The position numbers were made by a program, and so were the translations under genes. The notes under the pieces were generated by a model, which made no database searches, was not told where the DNA came from, and worked only from the letters and a program-made list of their open reading frames with translations. Below, piece after piece: positions 49,288 to 57,287 of a stretch of DNA of 64,000 nucleotides. The stretch covers positions 124,001-188,000 of the forward strand of contig NZ_JAEINV010000001.1 of NCBI RefSeq assembly GCF_016342705.1, read 5' to 3'. This DNA is from Lutibacter sp. (lineage in GTDB: Bacteria; Bacteroidota; Bacteroidia; Flavobacteriales; Flavobacteriaceae). The first letter of the stretch is position 1. Each line of letters opens with the position of its first letter.

Positions 49288-50490
49288 TTATACGGAATCT
49301 TTTTGTAGCAATGCAGGGATAGTTCGCAAAATAAGTTTAATATCATACCAAAAGGAATAATTATCTCCTTTAAAATGTTCTGCATATTCATTATCTAAAC
49401 GCATTCTCTCTTCTTCAGACATGTTTCCTCCTTTACCTCTTAATTCTACTTGCCATAAGCCAGTAATACCTGCGGGTGCTAAAAAGCGCTGAGAAACAGC
49501 ATCTGCAGTAAGTAATTCCGCCTCATATACTGGTAAAGGGCGGTTACCTACAATTGACATATCGCCTTTTAGTACGTTAATAAGTTGAGGTAATTCATCA
49601 ATACTTGTGTTTCTAATAAATTTACCTACTCTTGTAACGCGCGGATCATTCACAATTTTAACAAATGTGGAATTGTTTTTAGTTGCTTCAATTTTTTGAA
49701 AATTATACCAGTAATCACAAATTTGATGGGTGTCAATATACATTATTGGGGAGCAAGTTTCATTTTCAGGTAATTTACTGCATCTTGGGCAATCTAAGTT
49801 TATTAAACTTTCTGTAGGTTGTTGTGCTGTATTATATTGATTTTTTTCTTTTGCTAATTTTTTCAATAGTTCATCTGAACCAGTTCTCATAGAACGTAGT
49901 TTATAAAAATCGAAAGTTTTTCTACCTACTCTTTTTGAAATGTAATACACCTTTCCTTTTGATTCTAATTTAATAGCAAGTAATATTAATAGCAAGAATG
50001 GTGAGGCAACCAAAAGGACAGATGATGCCACAAAAATGTCAAAAATTCTTTTTGAAACGGGCATTTTGTACATTTCATCATTCAACTTAGGAATAGCAGA
50101 AACGTTTGTAGTTTTTTTGTTGGCACAAAGAAATTCAACTCGTTTTAGAATGTATTCAGGTGGCGTTACAGAGGTGGCATAAAAGTCATTCACTCTTTTT
50201 TTGAATGAAAGTTTATATAAATCTACATTAAATTCTGTTGTAATTAGAATAAAGGGTGTTTCTTTATATTCATCATGCTCTTTTATCCAATCATACAAAA
50301 ATAAACCATTATTACCTGGTAAATTATAATGGCAAATTATAGCATCTGGAGTTTTATTGGATTTAAGGTAATTAGTTGCCTTAATACTATCTTCCAAAGT
50401 AATAAGAGATATGTTTTTATTCTCATTTATTATTTGAAAATACTCCGGAGATTTGCCAATGTATAGTACGTTAAGAATTGGATTGGTCAT
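49288..50490 (-). CDS. Pseudo-receiver fused to initiating sugar-phosphate transferase (PF02397-type)
   Basis: The 400-residue protein has three parts. Residues about 5-120 fold like a response-regulator receiver (LNVLYIGKSPEYF, then DAIICHYNLPGNNGLFLYDW), but the phospho-acceptor aspartate is H54 and the N-terminal acidic pair is missing, so it cannot be phosphorylated in the usual way. After one hydrophobic segment (about 150-173) comes the polyprenyl-phosphate sugar-1-phosphate transferase domain: SKRVGRKTFDFYKLRSM, then VTRVGKFIRNTSIDELPQL, NVLKGDMSIVGNRPLP and GITGLWQVELRGKG. An insert between these halves carries four cysteines (C234, C237, C246, C258; CPRC and two more) that could bind a metal. 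The enzyme starts repeat-unit assembly by moving a sugar-1-phosphate to undecaprenyl phosphate. It sits directly after the CheY-like and Hpt genes, which suggests post-translational control of EPS initiation. Confidence 0.87.
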   Translation of the reverse strand: MTNPILNVLYIGKSPEYFQIINENKNISLITLEDSIKATNYLKSNKTPDAIICHYNLPGNNGLFLYDWIKEHDEYKETPFILITTEFNVDLYKLSFKKRVNDFYATSVTPPEYILKRVEFLCANKKTTNVSAIPKLNDEMYKMPVSKRIFDIFVASSVLLVASPFLLLILLAIKLESKGKVYYISKRVGRKTFDFYKLRSMRTGSDELLKKLAKEKNQYNTAQQPTESLINLDCPRCSKLPENETCSPIMYIDTHQICDYWYNFQKIEATKNNSTFVKIVNDPRVTRVGKFIRNTSIDELPQLINVLKGDMSIVGNRPLPVYEAELLTADAVSQRFLAPAGITGLWQVELRGKGGNMSEEERMRLDNEYAEHFKGDNYSFWYDIKLILRTIPALLQKDSV

Positions 50491-50534
50491 TTTAAATCAG
50501 GTAAAGTTAGTTTTAAGTGTCAAGTTTCAATAAG

Positions 50535-50921
50535 TTACCATTCTATAGAATAGTGAATTGGAAAAATATTTTTTTTAACCAATTCTTCAAGTTCCTCAGG
50601 ATTAAAAGGTTTTGTAAGATAATCTTGGGCTCCAAGTCTATAGCATTTTATTCGTTCCTTACTTTCAGATCTTCCAGATAACATTATAACAGGCGTGTGC
50701 TTAGTAAAGCCTCTTTGACGAACATTTGTTAAAAACTCATATCCATCCATTTCAGGCATTTGAATATCACTTATTATTAAATCCGGTAGGTTTTCTTCAA
50801 GCCATTCTACAGCTTTAAGACCGTCATTAAATGAAACAACATCATAGTCTTCTGAAAGAAAATTTTCTAATAAAAGACATATGCTTTTTTCGTCATCAAC
50901 AATTAGTATTTTTTTCTTCAT
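50535..50921 (-). CDS. Single-domain response regulator (CheY-like)
   Basis: This 128-residue protein consists only of a receiver domain. All phosphotransfer residues are present: the acidic pocket VDDE (D9, D10), phospho-acceptor D52 in LIISDIQMPEMDG, the switch serine in VIMLSGRSE, and the conserved lysine in DYLTKPFNPEEL. There is no output domain, so it acts by binding a partner or as a phosphate sink. It lies 44 bp upstream of the pseudo-receiver sugar transferase and 4 bp downstream of the Hpt gene. This makes the Hpt protein its probable phosphodonor and the sugar transferase a plausible target. The first is supported by family logic, the second is inference. Confidence 0.9.
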   Translation of the reverse strand: MKKKILIVDDEKSICLLLENFLSEDYDVVSFNDGLKAVEWLEENLPDLIISDIQMPEMDGYEFLTNVRQRGFTKHTPVIMLSGRSESKERIKCYRLGAQDYLTKPFNPEELEELVKKNIFPIHYSIEW

Positions 50922-50925
50922 AATT

Positions 50926-51309
50926 TTATGGGTTAGTTATATTAAAATCATTTTTCATTTTATCAACAACTTCTTTTGTAAGGTTACTAGCGCTTATTAA
51001 TTTTAACCTTAATTCTGATGTTACAATTTCATTTGTAAACAATGCTTCAATCTGTAATATTTCTTTTTCTAACGTTTCTGTTCCAAAATACTTTAGTGTA
51101 GGCTTTATTTTATGAACCAATTTTTTTATTTCTAAAAAATCATTTTCAGAATAGGCGCTATTAATTTCTTCAATAGATTGTGAAATTTCATTTGTAAAAA
51201 CCTCAACCATTTTTTTAACCTGTTCTTGGTTACCACGACACATTTTATCAATTAAATGGAGGTCATATAATTTTACGGGAACCTGTTTTGAGTTTTCGGG
51301 TAACTGCAT
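50926..51309 (-). CDS. Histidine phosphotransfer (Hpt) domain protein
   Basis: This small helical protein of 127 residues has the Hpt signature: LIDKMCRGNQEQVKKMVEVF in the first helices, and the phospho-histidine H66 in IKKLVHKIKPTLKYFG followed by the acidic helix ETLEKEILQIEAL. Hpt proteins carry phosphate between the receiver of a hybrid kinase and a final response regulator. It is encoded just before the CheY-like protein in the EPS operon. The only hybrid kinase in the window (57288-60794) has no Hpt domain of its own, so this protein could be its missing relay partner. It begins the post-IR segment of the operon, 42 bp after the inner arm of a 14-bp inverted repeat. Confidence 0.88.
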   Translation of the reverse strand: MQLPENSKQVPVKLYDLHLIDKMCRGNQEQVKKMVEVFTNEISQSIEEINSAYSENDFLEIKKLVHKIKPTLKYFGTETLEKEILQIEALFTNEIVTSELRLKLISASNLTKEVVDKMKNDFNITNP

Positions 51310-51353
51310 AATTTTTTTAAATATATTATTATATTATATACTTTTTTAAGTGT

Positions 51354-51443
51354 AATATAACCTTAGCAAAATAATAAAATTTATTACTACAGCTATTGAA
51401 TAGATTGAAGATTTACAACAATATTTTAAGCTAAGGTTATATT
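51354..51443. repeat. 14-bp perfect inverted repeat around a 62-bp spacer
   Basis: AATATAACCTTAGC at 51354-51367 and its exact reverse complement at 51430-51443 enclose 62 AT-rich bases between the end of uxs and the start of the Hpt gene. The arms contain the only G+C-containing block of this spacer. On the plus strand the right arm is followed by a T-rich run, on the minus strand neither arm is, so it is not a normal terminator for the operon. It could form a long-loop RNA structure in the leader of the Hpt gene, or be a pair of protein-binding sites. Confidence 0.8.
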
Positions 51444-51455
51444 TTATTTTTCAAA

Positions 51456-52394
51456 TTAAATGATTGACTTAAAAAAGTCAATTGTTTTTATTAAGCCTTC
51501 ATTCAATTCAATTTTAGGAGACCAATTAAGTTCTTTTTTTGCTAAAGAAATATCTGGTTGCCTCATCATTGGATCATCAGAAGGTAAAGGTTGGTATATT
51601 ATCTTTGATTTTGATCCAGTAAGTTCTATGACTTTTTGAGCCAATTCAAGAATAGTAAACTCATTTGGGTTTCCCATATTTACTGGGCCAATAAACTGAT
51701 CTGGTGAAGCCATCATTTTTATCATTCCTTCTACAAGGTCATCAACATATTGAAAACTTCGTGTTTGCTTTCCTTCTCCATAAATAGTAATATCTTGGTT
51801 TTGTAAAGCTTGAACAATAAAGTTAGAAACTACACGTCCATCATTAGGATCCATTCTTGGTCCGTAGGTGTTGAATATTCGAATAATTTTAATTTTAACA
51901 TTATTCTGTTTATGGTAATCAATAAACAATGTTTCAGCACAGCGTTTTCCTTCATCATAACAAGAGCGTTCACCAATTGGATTTACGTGACCCCAATATG
52001 TTTCTGGTTGAGGATGTACAAGTGGATCGCCATAAACTTCACTTGTTGAGGCTTGTAATATTTTTGCATTTATTCTTTTTGCAAGGCCTAACATGTTAAT
52101 TGCACCCATAACTGAAGTTTTAACAGTTTTAATAGGGTTGTGTTGGTAATGTATTGGTGAAGCTGGGCATGCTAAGTTGTAAATTTCATCGGCTTCAATA
52201 AAATAAGGAGCAGTAACATCATGTCTAATCAACTCAAAATATGGATTGTCTAACAAGTGCACAATATTTTGTTTTTGTCCAGTAAAAAAATTATCAAGAC
52301 AATAAACTTCGTTTCCTTCATTTAATAAGCGTTCGCATAAGTGAGAGCCAACAAAACCAGCACCTCCAGTGATAAGAATTTTTTTATGTGTCAT
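51456..52394 (-). CDS. uxs: UDP-glucuronate decarboxylase (UDP-xylose synthase)
   Basis: This 312-residue extended SDR enzyme converts UDP-glucuronate to UDP-xylose with bound NAD. Key features are the Rossmann motif GGAGFVG (10-16), the UXS-specific [14 protein letters not shown], the active-site TSEVYGDP with T117/E120-type residues, and Y146-x3-K150 in [11 protein letters not shown]. Further UXS blocks are [18 protein letters not shown] and [18 protein letters not shown]. Full length and all motifs fit UXS rather than UDP-glucose 4-epimerase. It follows ugd by 48 bp, so the pair supplies UDP-GlcA and UDP-Xyl for the EPS built by the rest of the operon. Confidence 0.93.
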   Translation of the reverse strand: MTHKKILITGGAGFVGSHLCERLLNEGNEVYCLDNFFTGQKQNIVHLLDNPYFELIRHDVTAPYFIEADEIYNLACPASPIHYQHNPIKTVKTSVMGAINMLGLAKRINAKILQASTSEVYGDPLVHPQPETYWGHVNPIGERSCYDEGKRCAETLFIDYHKQNNVKIKIIRIFNTYGPRMDPNDGRVVSNFIVQALQNQDITIYGEGKQTRSFQYVDDLVEGMIKMMASPDQFIGPVNMGNPNEFTILELAQKVIELTGSKSKIIYQPLPSDDPMMRQPDISLAKKELNWSPKIELNEGLIKTIDFFKSII

Positions 52395-52442
52395 AAGTTA
52401 TTTAATAAAAGTTGAATTAATTGTTTTTAAGATTACCCATCA

Positions 52443-53795
52443 TTAATTTATTGATGATGGAGTTGTGACATTCTTAGTTGTGTTAACCCCAATGCAGAAA
52501 TATTCGAATCCTTGTTCTTTCATTTCATCTTTATCATAAATATTTCTTCCATCAAAAATTGCAGGTTTATTTAATAATTTATGTACTATTTTTAAGTTAG
52601 GAATTTTAAATTCTGGCCATTCCGTAAGTATAGCTAGGCAATCAGCATCAATTAATGCTTCATACTGATCGTCGTAATAAGAAACGCTATCAGCAAAATG
52701 GTGTTTAGCTTCTTTCATAGCAACTGGATCGTACACTTTTACTATAGCGCCGGCTTCTAATAGTTTTTCAACAATTATTAAAGATGGAGCTTCGCGCATG
52801 TCATCTGTTTGAGGTTTAAATGAAAGACCCCATAGTGCAATTGTTTTACCTGCTAAATCACCTTTAAAATATTTATTAATTTTATTGAAAATCACCATTT
52901 TTTGATCTTTGTTAACTTCTTCAACAGCCTTTAGTACGCGAAGATTATAATTAAATTCACCACCGGTTCTTATAAGTGCTTGTACATCTTTTGGAAAACA
53001 AGATCCGCCATAACCTATTCCTGGGTAAATAAATTTATGTCCAATTCTAGAGTCAGAGCCAATACCTCTTCTCACTAAATTAATATCTGCTCCAACTATT
53101 TCGCATAAATTGGCTATATCATTTATAAAACTAATTTTGGTAGCAAGCATTGCGTTTGCGGCATATTTTGTCATTTCAGCAGAAACAATGTCCATAAAAA
53201 TTGTTGGATGACCATTTAATGTAAATGGTTTGTATAAACTTTTCATAAGATCTTCTGCTTTTGGGCTATCTAATCCAATTACAATTCTATCCGGCTTTAA
53301 AAAATCAGCAATAGCAGCTCCTTCTTTTAGAAACTCTGGGTTTGAAGCAACATCAAATTTAATATCTACTTTTCTTTTATTTAATTCATCTTGAATAGCG
53401 TATTTAACCTTTTCAGAAGTTCCAACTGGTACAGTACTTTTTGTAACTACTAATAAATAGTCGTTCATATTTTTACCGCAATCACGAGCAACTGATAGTA
53501 CATATTTTAAATCAGCACTTCCATCTTCATCAGGAGGTGTTCCAACGGATATAAATAGAACTTCACACTCTTTTACTGCCTCAGCAATATTTGTTGTAAA
53601 ACTCAAACGACCTTTTTTCATGTTTCGGCTTAACATATCCTCTAAACCAGGTTCGTATATTGGTATGATTCCATTATTTAGATTCTCAATTTTTTTACTA
53701 TCGATGTCAACACAAACAACATTAATACCTACTTCAGAAAAGCAAGCGCCAGTTACAAGTCCAACATATCCACTTCCAACAATTGCGATTTTCAT
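52443..53795 (-). CDS. ugd: UDP-glucose 6-dehydrogenase
   Basis: This 450-residue enzyme oxidises UDP-glucose twice to UDP-glucuronate with NAD. It has the N-terminal NAD fold ([19 protein letters not shown]), the segments [14 protein letters not shown] and [12 protein letters not shown], the central helix with [19 protein letters not shown], the catalytic cysteine C266 in [16 protein letters not shown], and the C-terminal UDP-binding domain from about 320 ([18 protein letters not shown]). It is the first gene of the long reverse-strand EPS operon and is divergent from the NtrC-type regulator gene across 322 bp. The start ATG 53793-53795 gives the normal N-terminus. Confidence 0.95.
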   Translation of the reverse strand: MKIAIVGSGYVGLVTGACFSEVGINVVCVDIDSKKIENLNNGIIPIYEPGLEDMLSRNMKKGRLSFTTNIAEAVKECEVLFISVGTPPDEDGSADLKYVLSVARDCGKNMNDYLLVVTKSTVPVGTSEKVKYAIQDELNKRKVDIKFDVASNPEFLKEGAAIADFLKPDRIVIGLDSPKAEDLMKSLYKPFTLNGHPTIFMDIVSAEMTKYAANAMLATKISFINDIANLCEIVGADINLVRRGIGSDSRIGHKFIYPGIGYGGSCFPKDVQALIRTGGEFNYNLRVLKAVEEVNKDQKMVIFNKINKYFKGDLAGKTIALWGLSFKPQTDDMREAPSLIIVEKLLEAGAIVKVYDPVAMKEAKHHFADSVSYYDDQYEALIDADCLAILTEWPEFKIPNLKIVHKLLNKPAIFDGRNIYDKDEMKEQGFEYFCIGVNTTKNVTTPSSIN

Positions 53796-54117
53796 AATTT
53801 TTATTTTTTAAGATTATTTTTTATTCCAATAAATGTACAAATATTGTAGTGAAAAAACAACAATTTTAAAACACTGATAAACAGCACTTTAAATATTTTT
53901 ATTTTTTCATCAGCTCTGTGAAATGTCGTATTTTACAGAATATGGAATTTTAAAATGTAAAAAAACTAGCTAAATGTTTATATTTTCATACCGTTTATTG
54001 TTAAAATGAACAATTATTGCATTTTTGTCTATATTTGGGAAATATTTTATATATTGCATTAAAATATTTACTTAGTAATGATTTTAAAATCAATTAAGTC
54101 TCTTTTAAAGTTTTTTT
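53796..54117. promoter_or_regulatory. Divergent control region between EPS operon and NtrC-type regulator
   Basis: These 322 AT-rich bases must hold the promoters of ugd (leftward) and of the sigma-54-type regulator (rightward). For the regulator, TATATTTG at 54030-54037 matches the TAnnTTTG -7 box. For ugd, AATATTTG about 45 bp before the start is a poorer match, with a TTG about 20 bp upstream. I looked for a GG-N10-GC sigma-54 element facing ugd and did not find a convincing one. Confidence 0.5.
54030..54037 (+). promoter_or_regulatory. Candidate -7 box (TATATTTG) of the NtrC-type regulator
   Basis: TATATTTG fits the Bacteroidota TAnnTTTG consensus, about 80 bp before the ATG at 54118. 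The same octamer precedes kduI in this window. No TTG at a standard -33 spacing is seen. Confidence 0.4.
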
Positions 54118-55464
54118 ATGATTGAGTATAATATATTTATTGTTGAAGATGACCCATGGTTTGGAAAAGTATTACACCACCATCTTAGTTTAAATCCAGA
54201 TTATAAAGTTACGCTGTTTACCATGGGAAAGGAGTGTCTTTCCACAATGTGGACTCAACCAGATTTGATAGTAATGGATTTTTCTTTGCCCGATATTTCA
54301 GGGGATAAACTTTTTCAGAAAATTAAAGAGATAAATCCGGAGGTTCCTGTTGTTATAATTAGTGAGAAGAAAGACATTTCTATTATTGGCAACTTATTTA
54401 AAATGGGGGTGAAAGATTACCTTATAAAAGATGAGTCAATAAAAGAGTTGTTATGTAATAGTATTTTAAGAATTTGTGAAGCTCAAAAATTAAAGAAAAA
54501 AGTTGAGGTTTTACAGGAAGAATTAGGTGAAAAATATTCATTTAAGAAGTCTATCATTGGTCAAAGTGATGAAATGCGTAAGGTTTTTAAAATGATTGAA
54601 AAGGCCATTAAAACCAATATTAATATTTCTATTACAGGAGAAACTGGAACAGGAAAGGGGTTAATAGCCAAGGCTATTCACTATAACAGTGTTAGAATTA
54701 AAAACAATTATGTAGCTGTAAATATGGCCGCAATACCAGAAGGATTAATTGAAAGTGACCTTTTTGGACATGAAAAGGGAACTTTTACAGGAGCAATTTC
54801 ACAGAAAATTGGCAAGTTTGAAGAAGCGAATGGAGGAACTATTTTTTTAGATGAAATTTCAGGTTTAGATATAAATCTTCAATCTAAGTTGCTTCGTGTA
54901 TTGCAAGAAAGAGAATTAGTAAGACTTGGAGGTAATGAAACAATAAAATTAGATGTTCGACTTATTGTTGCAACTCAAAAAAACCTTTTAGAAGAAGTAG
55001 GAAAAGGCGCTTTTAGAGAAGATTTGTTTTTTAGAATAATGGGTTTACCTATAAAATTGCCCTCTTTACGAGAAAGAGTTAGTGATATTTTAATTCTTTC
55101 AAAACATTTTTTAGAAGAATTTATAAAAGAAAATAATATGGAGAATATCCGTTTTACAAAAGAGGCTAAAGAAAAATTATTGCAATATAGCTTTCCGGGA
55201 AATGTTAGAGAGTTAAAAGCTATCATTGAACTTGCCGCAGTTATTTGTGAAAATAATGAAATTGGAATAGATGATATTATGTATACCCATATTAAAAGTA
55301 ATGACGGTTTTATAACGGAGCATAAAACTTTGAGAGGACATACTTGTGATATTATTAAATATTATTTGAAAAAAAATAATGGCGATGTACTTGCAACAGC
55401 AAAATTTTTGGATATTGGGAAGAGTACAATTTATAAGATGAAAAAGGAAGGGGAGTTGTTTTAA
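54118..55464 (+). CDS. NtrC-family sigma-54-dependent response regulator
   Basis: This 448-residue regulator has three domains. The receiver (1-120) has D10/D11 in VEDDPWFG, phospho-acceptor D54 in LIVMDFSLPD and lysine in KDYLIKDES. The AAA+ domain (about 145-380) carries Walker A GETGTGKG (174-181), the sigma-54 contact loop GTFTGA (221-226, with Thr where most have Ala) and Walker B GGTIFLDE. The C-terminal Fis-type helix-turn-helix is NNGDVLATAKFLDIGKSTIYKM. It should activate sigma-54 promoters after phosphorylation. It is transcribed away from the EPS operon and 119 bp ahead of the FIST/H-NOX/kinase genes, so the hybrid kinase, through the Hpt protein, is its likely input and the divergent EPS operon a likely target. 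Confidence 0.93.
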   Translation: MIEYNIFIVEDDPWFGKVLHHHLSLNPDYKVTLFTMGKECLSTMWTQPDLIVMDFSLPDISGDKLFQKIKEINPEVPVVIISEKKDISIIGNLFKMGVKDYLIKDESIKELLCNSILRICEAQKLKKKVEVLQEELGEKYSFKKSIIGQSDEMRKVFKMIEKAIKTNINISITGETGTGKGLIAKAIHYNSVRIKNNYVAVNMAAIPEGLIESDLFGHEKGTFTGAISQKIGKFEEANGGTIFLDEISGLDINLQSKLLRVLQERELVRLGGNETIKLDVRLIVATQKNLLEEVGKGAFREDLFFRIMGLPIKLPSLRERVSDILILSKHFLEEFIKENNMENIRFTKEAKEKLLQYSFPGNVRELKAIIELAAVICENNEIGIDDIMYTHIKSNDGFITEHKTLRGHTCDIIKYYLKKNNGDVLATAKFLDIGKSTIYKMKKEGELF

Positions 55465-55583
55465 AAATATTATTTTTCAAAAAAAGAAAAATAGTCTATA
55501 TTTAGTACTAGTTAAAAAGAAGTGTTTTGTGCAAATATGGAGTTTCTTTAAATACAGGTAATTTCATAAAATAAATTATAAAA

Positions 55584-56723
55584 ATGAATACATCGCTTTA
55601 CCAATTTAAAGATAATACATGGTTTAAAAATCCTAAAAGCCAATCTATTGATGAGAATAAAGAAAATCTCATATTATGTTTTGGTTCAAAAGAAATACTT
55701 GAGGATGATACTATTTATATAAATATTAAATCTAAATTTCCAACATCGCAAATAGCCTTATGCAGCACTTCTGGTGAAATTTATCAAGAAAATGTGCTGA
55801 ATAACTCATTAATAGTTGTTGCATTGCAGTTTGAAAAATCAACAATAGAAGCAACTAGAGTTAATATTAAAGACTACAATAATAGTTATAGTGCAGCTAT
55901 TGGCTTATTCAAAAAATTACCAAAGGAAAATTTAGCTTATGTAATGGTGTTTTCAGACGGTAGTTTGGTTAATGGAAGTGAACTTGTAAAAGGATTATCT
56001 ACTCAGATAGATAAAAATATATTGGTAACAGGAGGGCTTGCAGGTGATGGCTCTAACTTTCAGTCTACACTTTTAGGATTGAATGAGCAACCAAAAGAAG
56101 GTGAAATTATTGCTATTGGGTTCTATGGTAAAAACTTAACGGTTACACATGGATCACAAGGAGGTTGGGATATTTTTGGCTTAGAAAAAAGAATTACCAA
56201 TTCTTCTGGAAATGTATTGTTTGAATTAGAAGGTCAAAATGCTTTAGATCTTTATAAAAAATATTTAGGACCTGAATCAAAAAATTTACCTGGATCTGCT
56301 CTTTTATATCCATTATCAGTCATAATTCCAGGAGCTACAAAACCAATTGTACGCACCATTCTTTCTATAAATGAAGAGGATAAAAGTATGACTTTTGCAG
56401 GAGATGTTCCTGTTGGTTCAGAGGTAAGATTTATGAAGGCTAATTTTAAAAGAATTACGCAAGCTGCCTCAGAAGCGGCAAATCAAACCACAGTAGGGCA
56501 TAAGAATCATCCAGATTTTTCATTATTGATAAGTTGCGTCGGAAGAAAGCTTATTTTAGGTTCTCAGACAGATGAAGAAGTTAAAGCAGTCAGCGAAACA
56601 TTTAATAATGAAACACTTTTAGCTGGGTTTTATTCTTATGGGGAAATTTCTCCGTTTAATGAAGGTGGGAATTGTCAACTACATAATCAAACAATGACTA
56701 TTACTTCATTTTATGAAGATTAA
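55584..56723 (+). CDS. FIST-domain sensory protein (NosP-like)
   Basis: This 379-residue soluble protein consists of FIST_N (about 25-220) and FIST_C (about 225-365) domains. Typical stretches are AYVMVFSDGSLVNGSELVKG, ILVTGGLAGDGSNF, VTHGSQGGWDIFG (a candidate ligand histidine), NVLFELEGQNALDLYKKYLG, and FSLLISCVGRK with LLAGFYSYGEISPF at the end. FIST domains bind small ligands, and the NosP subgroup is a haem-based nitric-oxide sensor that regulates a histidine kinase encoded next to it. Here it is the first gene of a three-gene set: H-NOX follows after 18 bp and the kinase 3 bp later. The family call is firm; haem binding is inferred from the subgroup-like motif and context. Confidence 0.87.
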   Translation: MNTSLYQFKDNTWFKNPKSQSIDENKENLILCFGSKEILEDDTIYINIKSKFPTSQIALCSTSGEIYQENVLNNSLIVVALQFEKSTIEATRVNIKDYNNSYSAAIGLFKKLPKENLAYVMVFSDGSLVNGSELVKGLSTQIDKNILVTGGLAGDGSNFQSTLLGLNEQPKEGEIIAIGFYGKNLTVTHGSQGGWDIFGLEKRITNSSGNVLFELEGQNALDLYKKYLGPESKNLPGSALLYPLSVIIPGATKPIVRTILSINEEDKSMTFAGDVPVGSEVRFMKANFKRITQAASEAANQTTVGHKNHPDFSLLISCVGRKLILGSQTDEEVKAVSETFNNETLLAGFYSYGEISPFNEGGNCQLHNQTMTITSFYED

Positions 56724-56741
56724 TTTATAAATTAAAAGCTT

Positions 56742-57284
56742 ATGTATGGAATTGTTAATAAAGCTATCCAAGATTTAATTATTGATAATTTTGGAGAAGA
56801 TAAATGGGAAGCAGTTAAAGAGAAAAGCGGAGTTGATATTGATTTTTTTCTAAGTAATGAGCCCTATGATGATGATATAACTTATAAACTTGCCGGAGCT
56901 GCTGCTGAAGTACTAGGTATTTCAGTTGGTGAGGTATTAAATGCTTTTGGTGAATGGTGGGTATTAAAAACAGGGAAAGAAAAATATGGAGGGTTAATGG
57001 AAGCCGGTGGAAATAATTTGAAAGAATTTTTAGTAAACCTGCCGTTATTTCATAATAGAATTATGTTAATGTATCCAAAATTAACACCTCCAGAATTTAA
57101 AGTGAGTAATTTAGAAGAAAATTCAATTCATATACATTATCATTCCAAACGTTTAGGGTTACAGGAATTTGTGAGAGGATTGCTTTCGGGTTTGTCTAAA
57201 ATGTATAGTGTTGACTCCAAGATAGAATTATTGGAAAGCCGTGATGATGGAAAATCACACGAAATATTTAAAGTAAGTTGGTAA
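56742..57284 (+). CDS. H-NOX haem nitric-oxide/oxygen-binding protein
   Basis: This 180-residue stand-alone haem-based gas sensor has the proximal haem ligand H104 in LPLFHNRIMLMYPKLTPP, with the conserved proline after it, and the haem-propionate motif YxSxR at Y133-S135-R137 (YHSKR). The N-terminus MYGIVNKAIQDLI and GEVLNAFGEWWV are typical. Members from facultative aerobes bind NO and not O2 when the distal tyrosine is absent. I see no obvious distal tyrosine at the usual place, but alignment is needed. H-NOX proteins normally inhibit or tune a kinase or cyclase encoded next door. The HNOBA-type kinase begins 3 bp after this stop, so the two are co-translated and should interact. Confidence 0.94.
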   Translation: MYGIVNKAIQDLIIDNFGEDKWEAVKEKSGVDIDFFLSNEPYDDDITYKLAGAAAEVLGISVGEVLNAFGEWWVLKTGKEKYGGLMEAGGNNLKEFLVNLPLFHNRIMLMYPKLTPPEFKVSNLEENSIHIHYHSKRLGLQEFVRGLLSGLSKMYSVDSKIELLESRDDGKSHEIFKVSW

Positions 57285-57287
57285 ACT

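Noticed and set aside
53796-54117. Sigma-54 (-24/-12) promoter facing ugd
   Set aside because: No GG-N10-GC arrangement with acceptable flanks was found by eye; the NtrC-type regulator may act elsewhere or the site may be degenerate.
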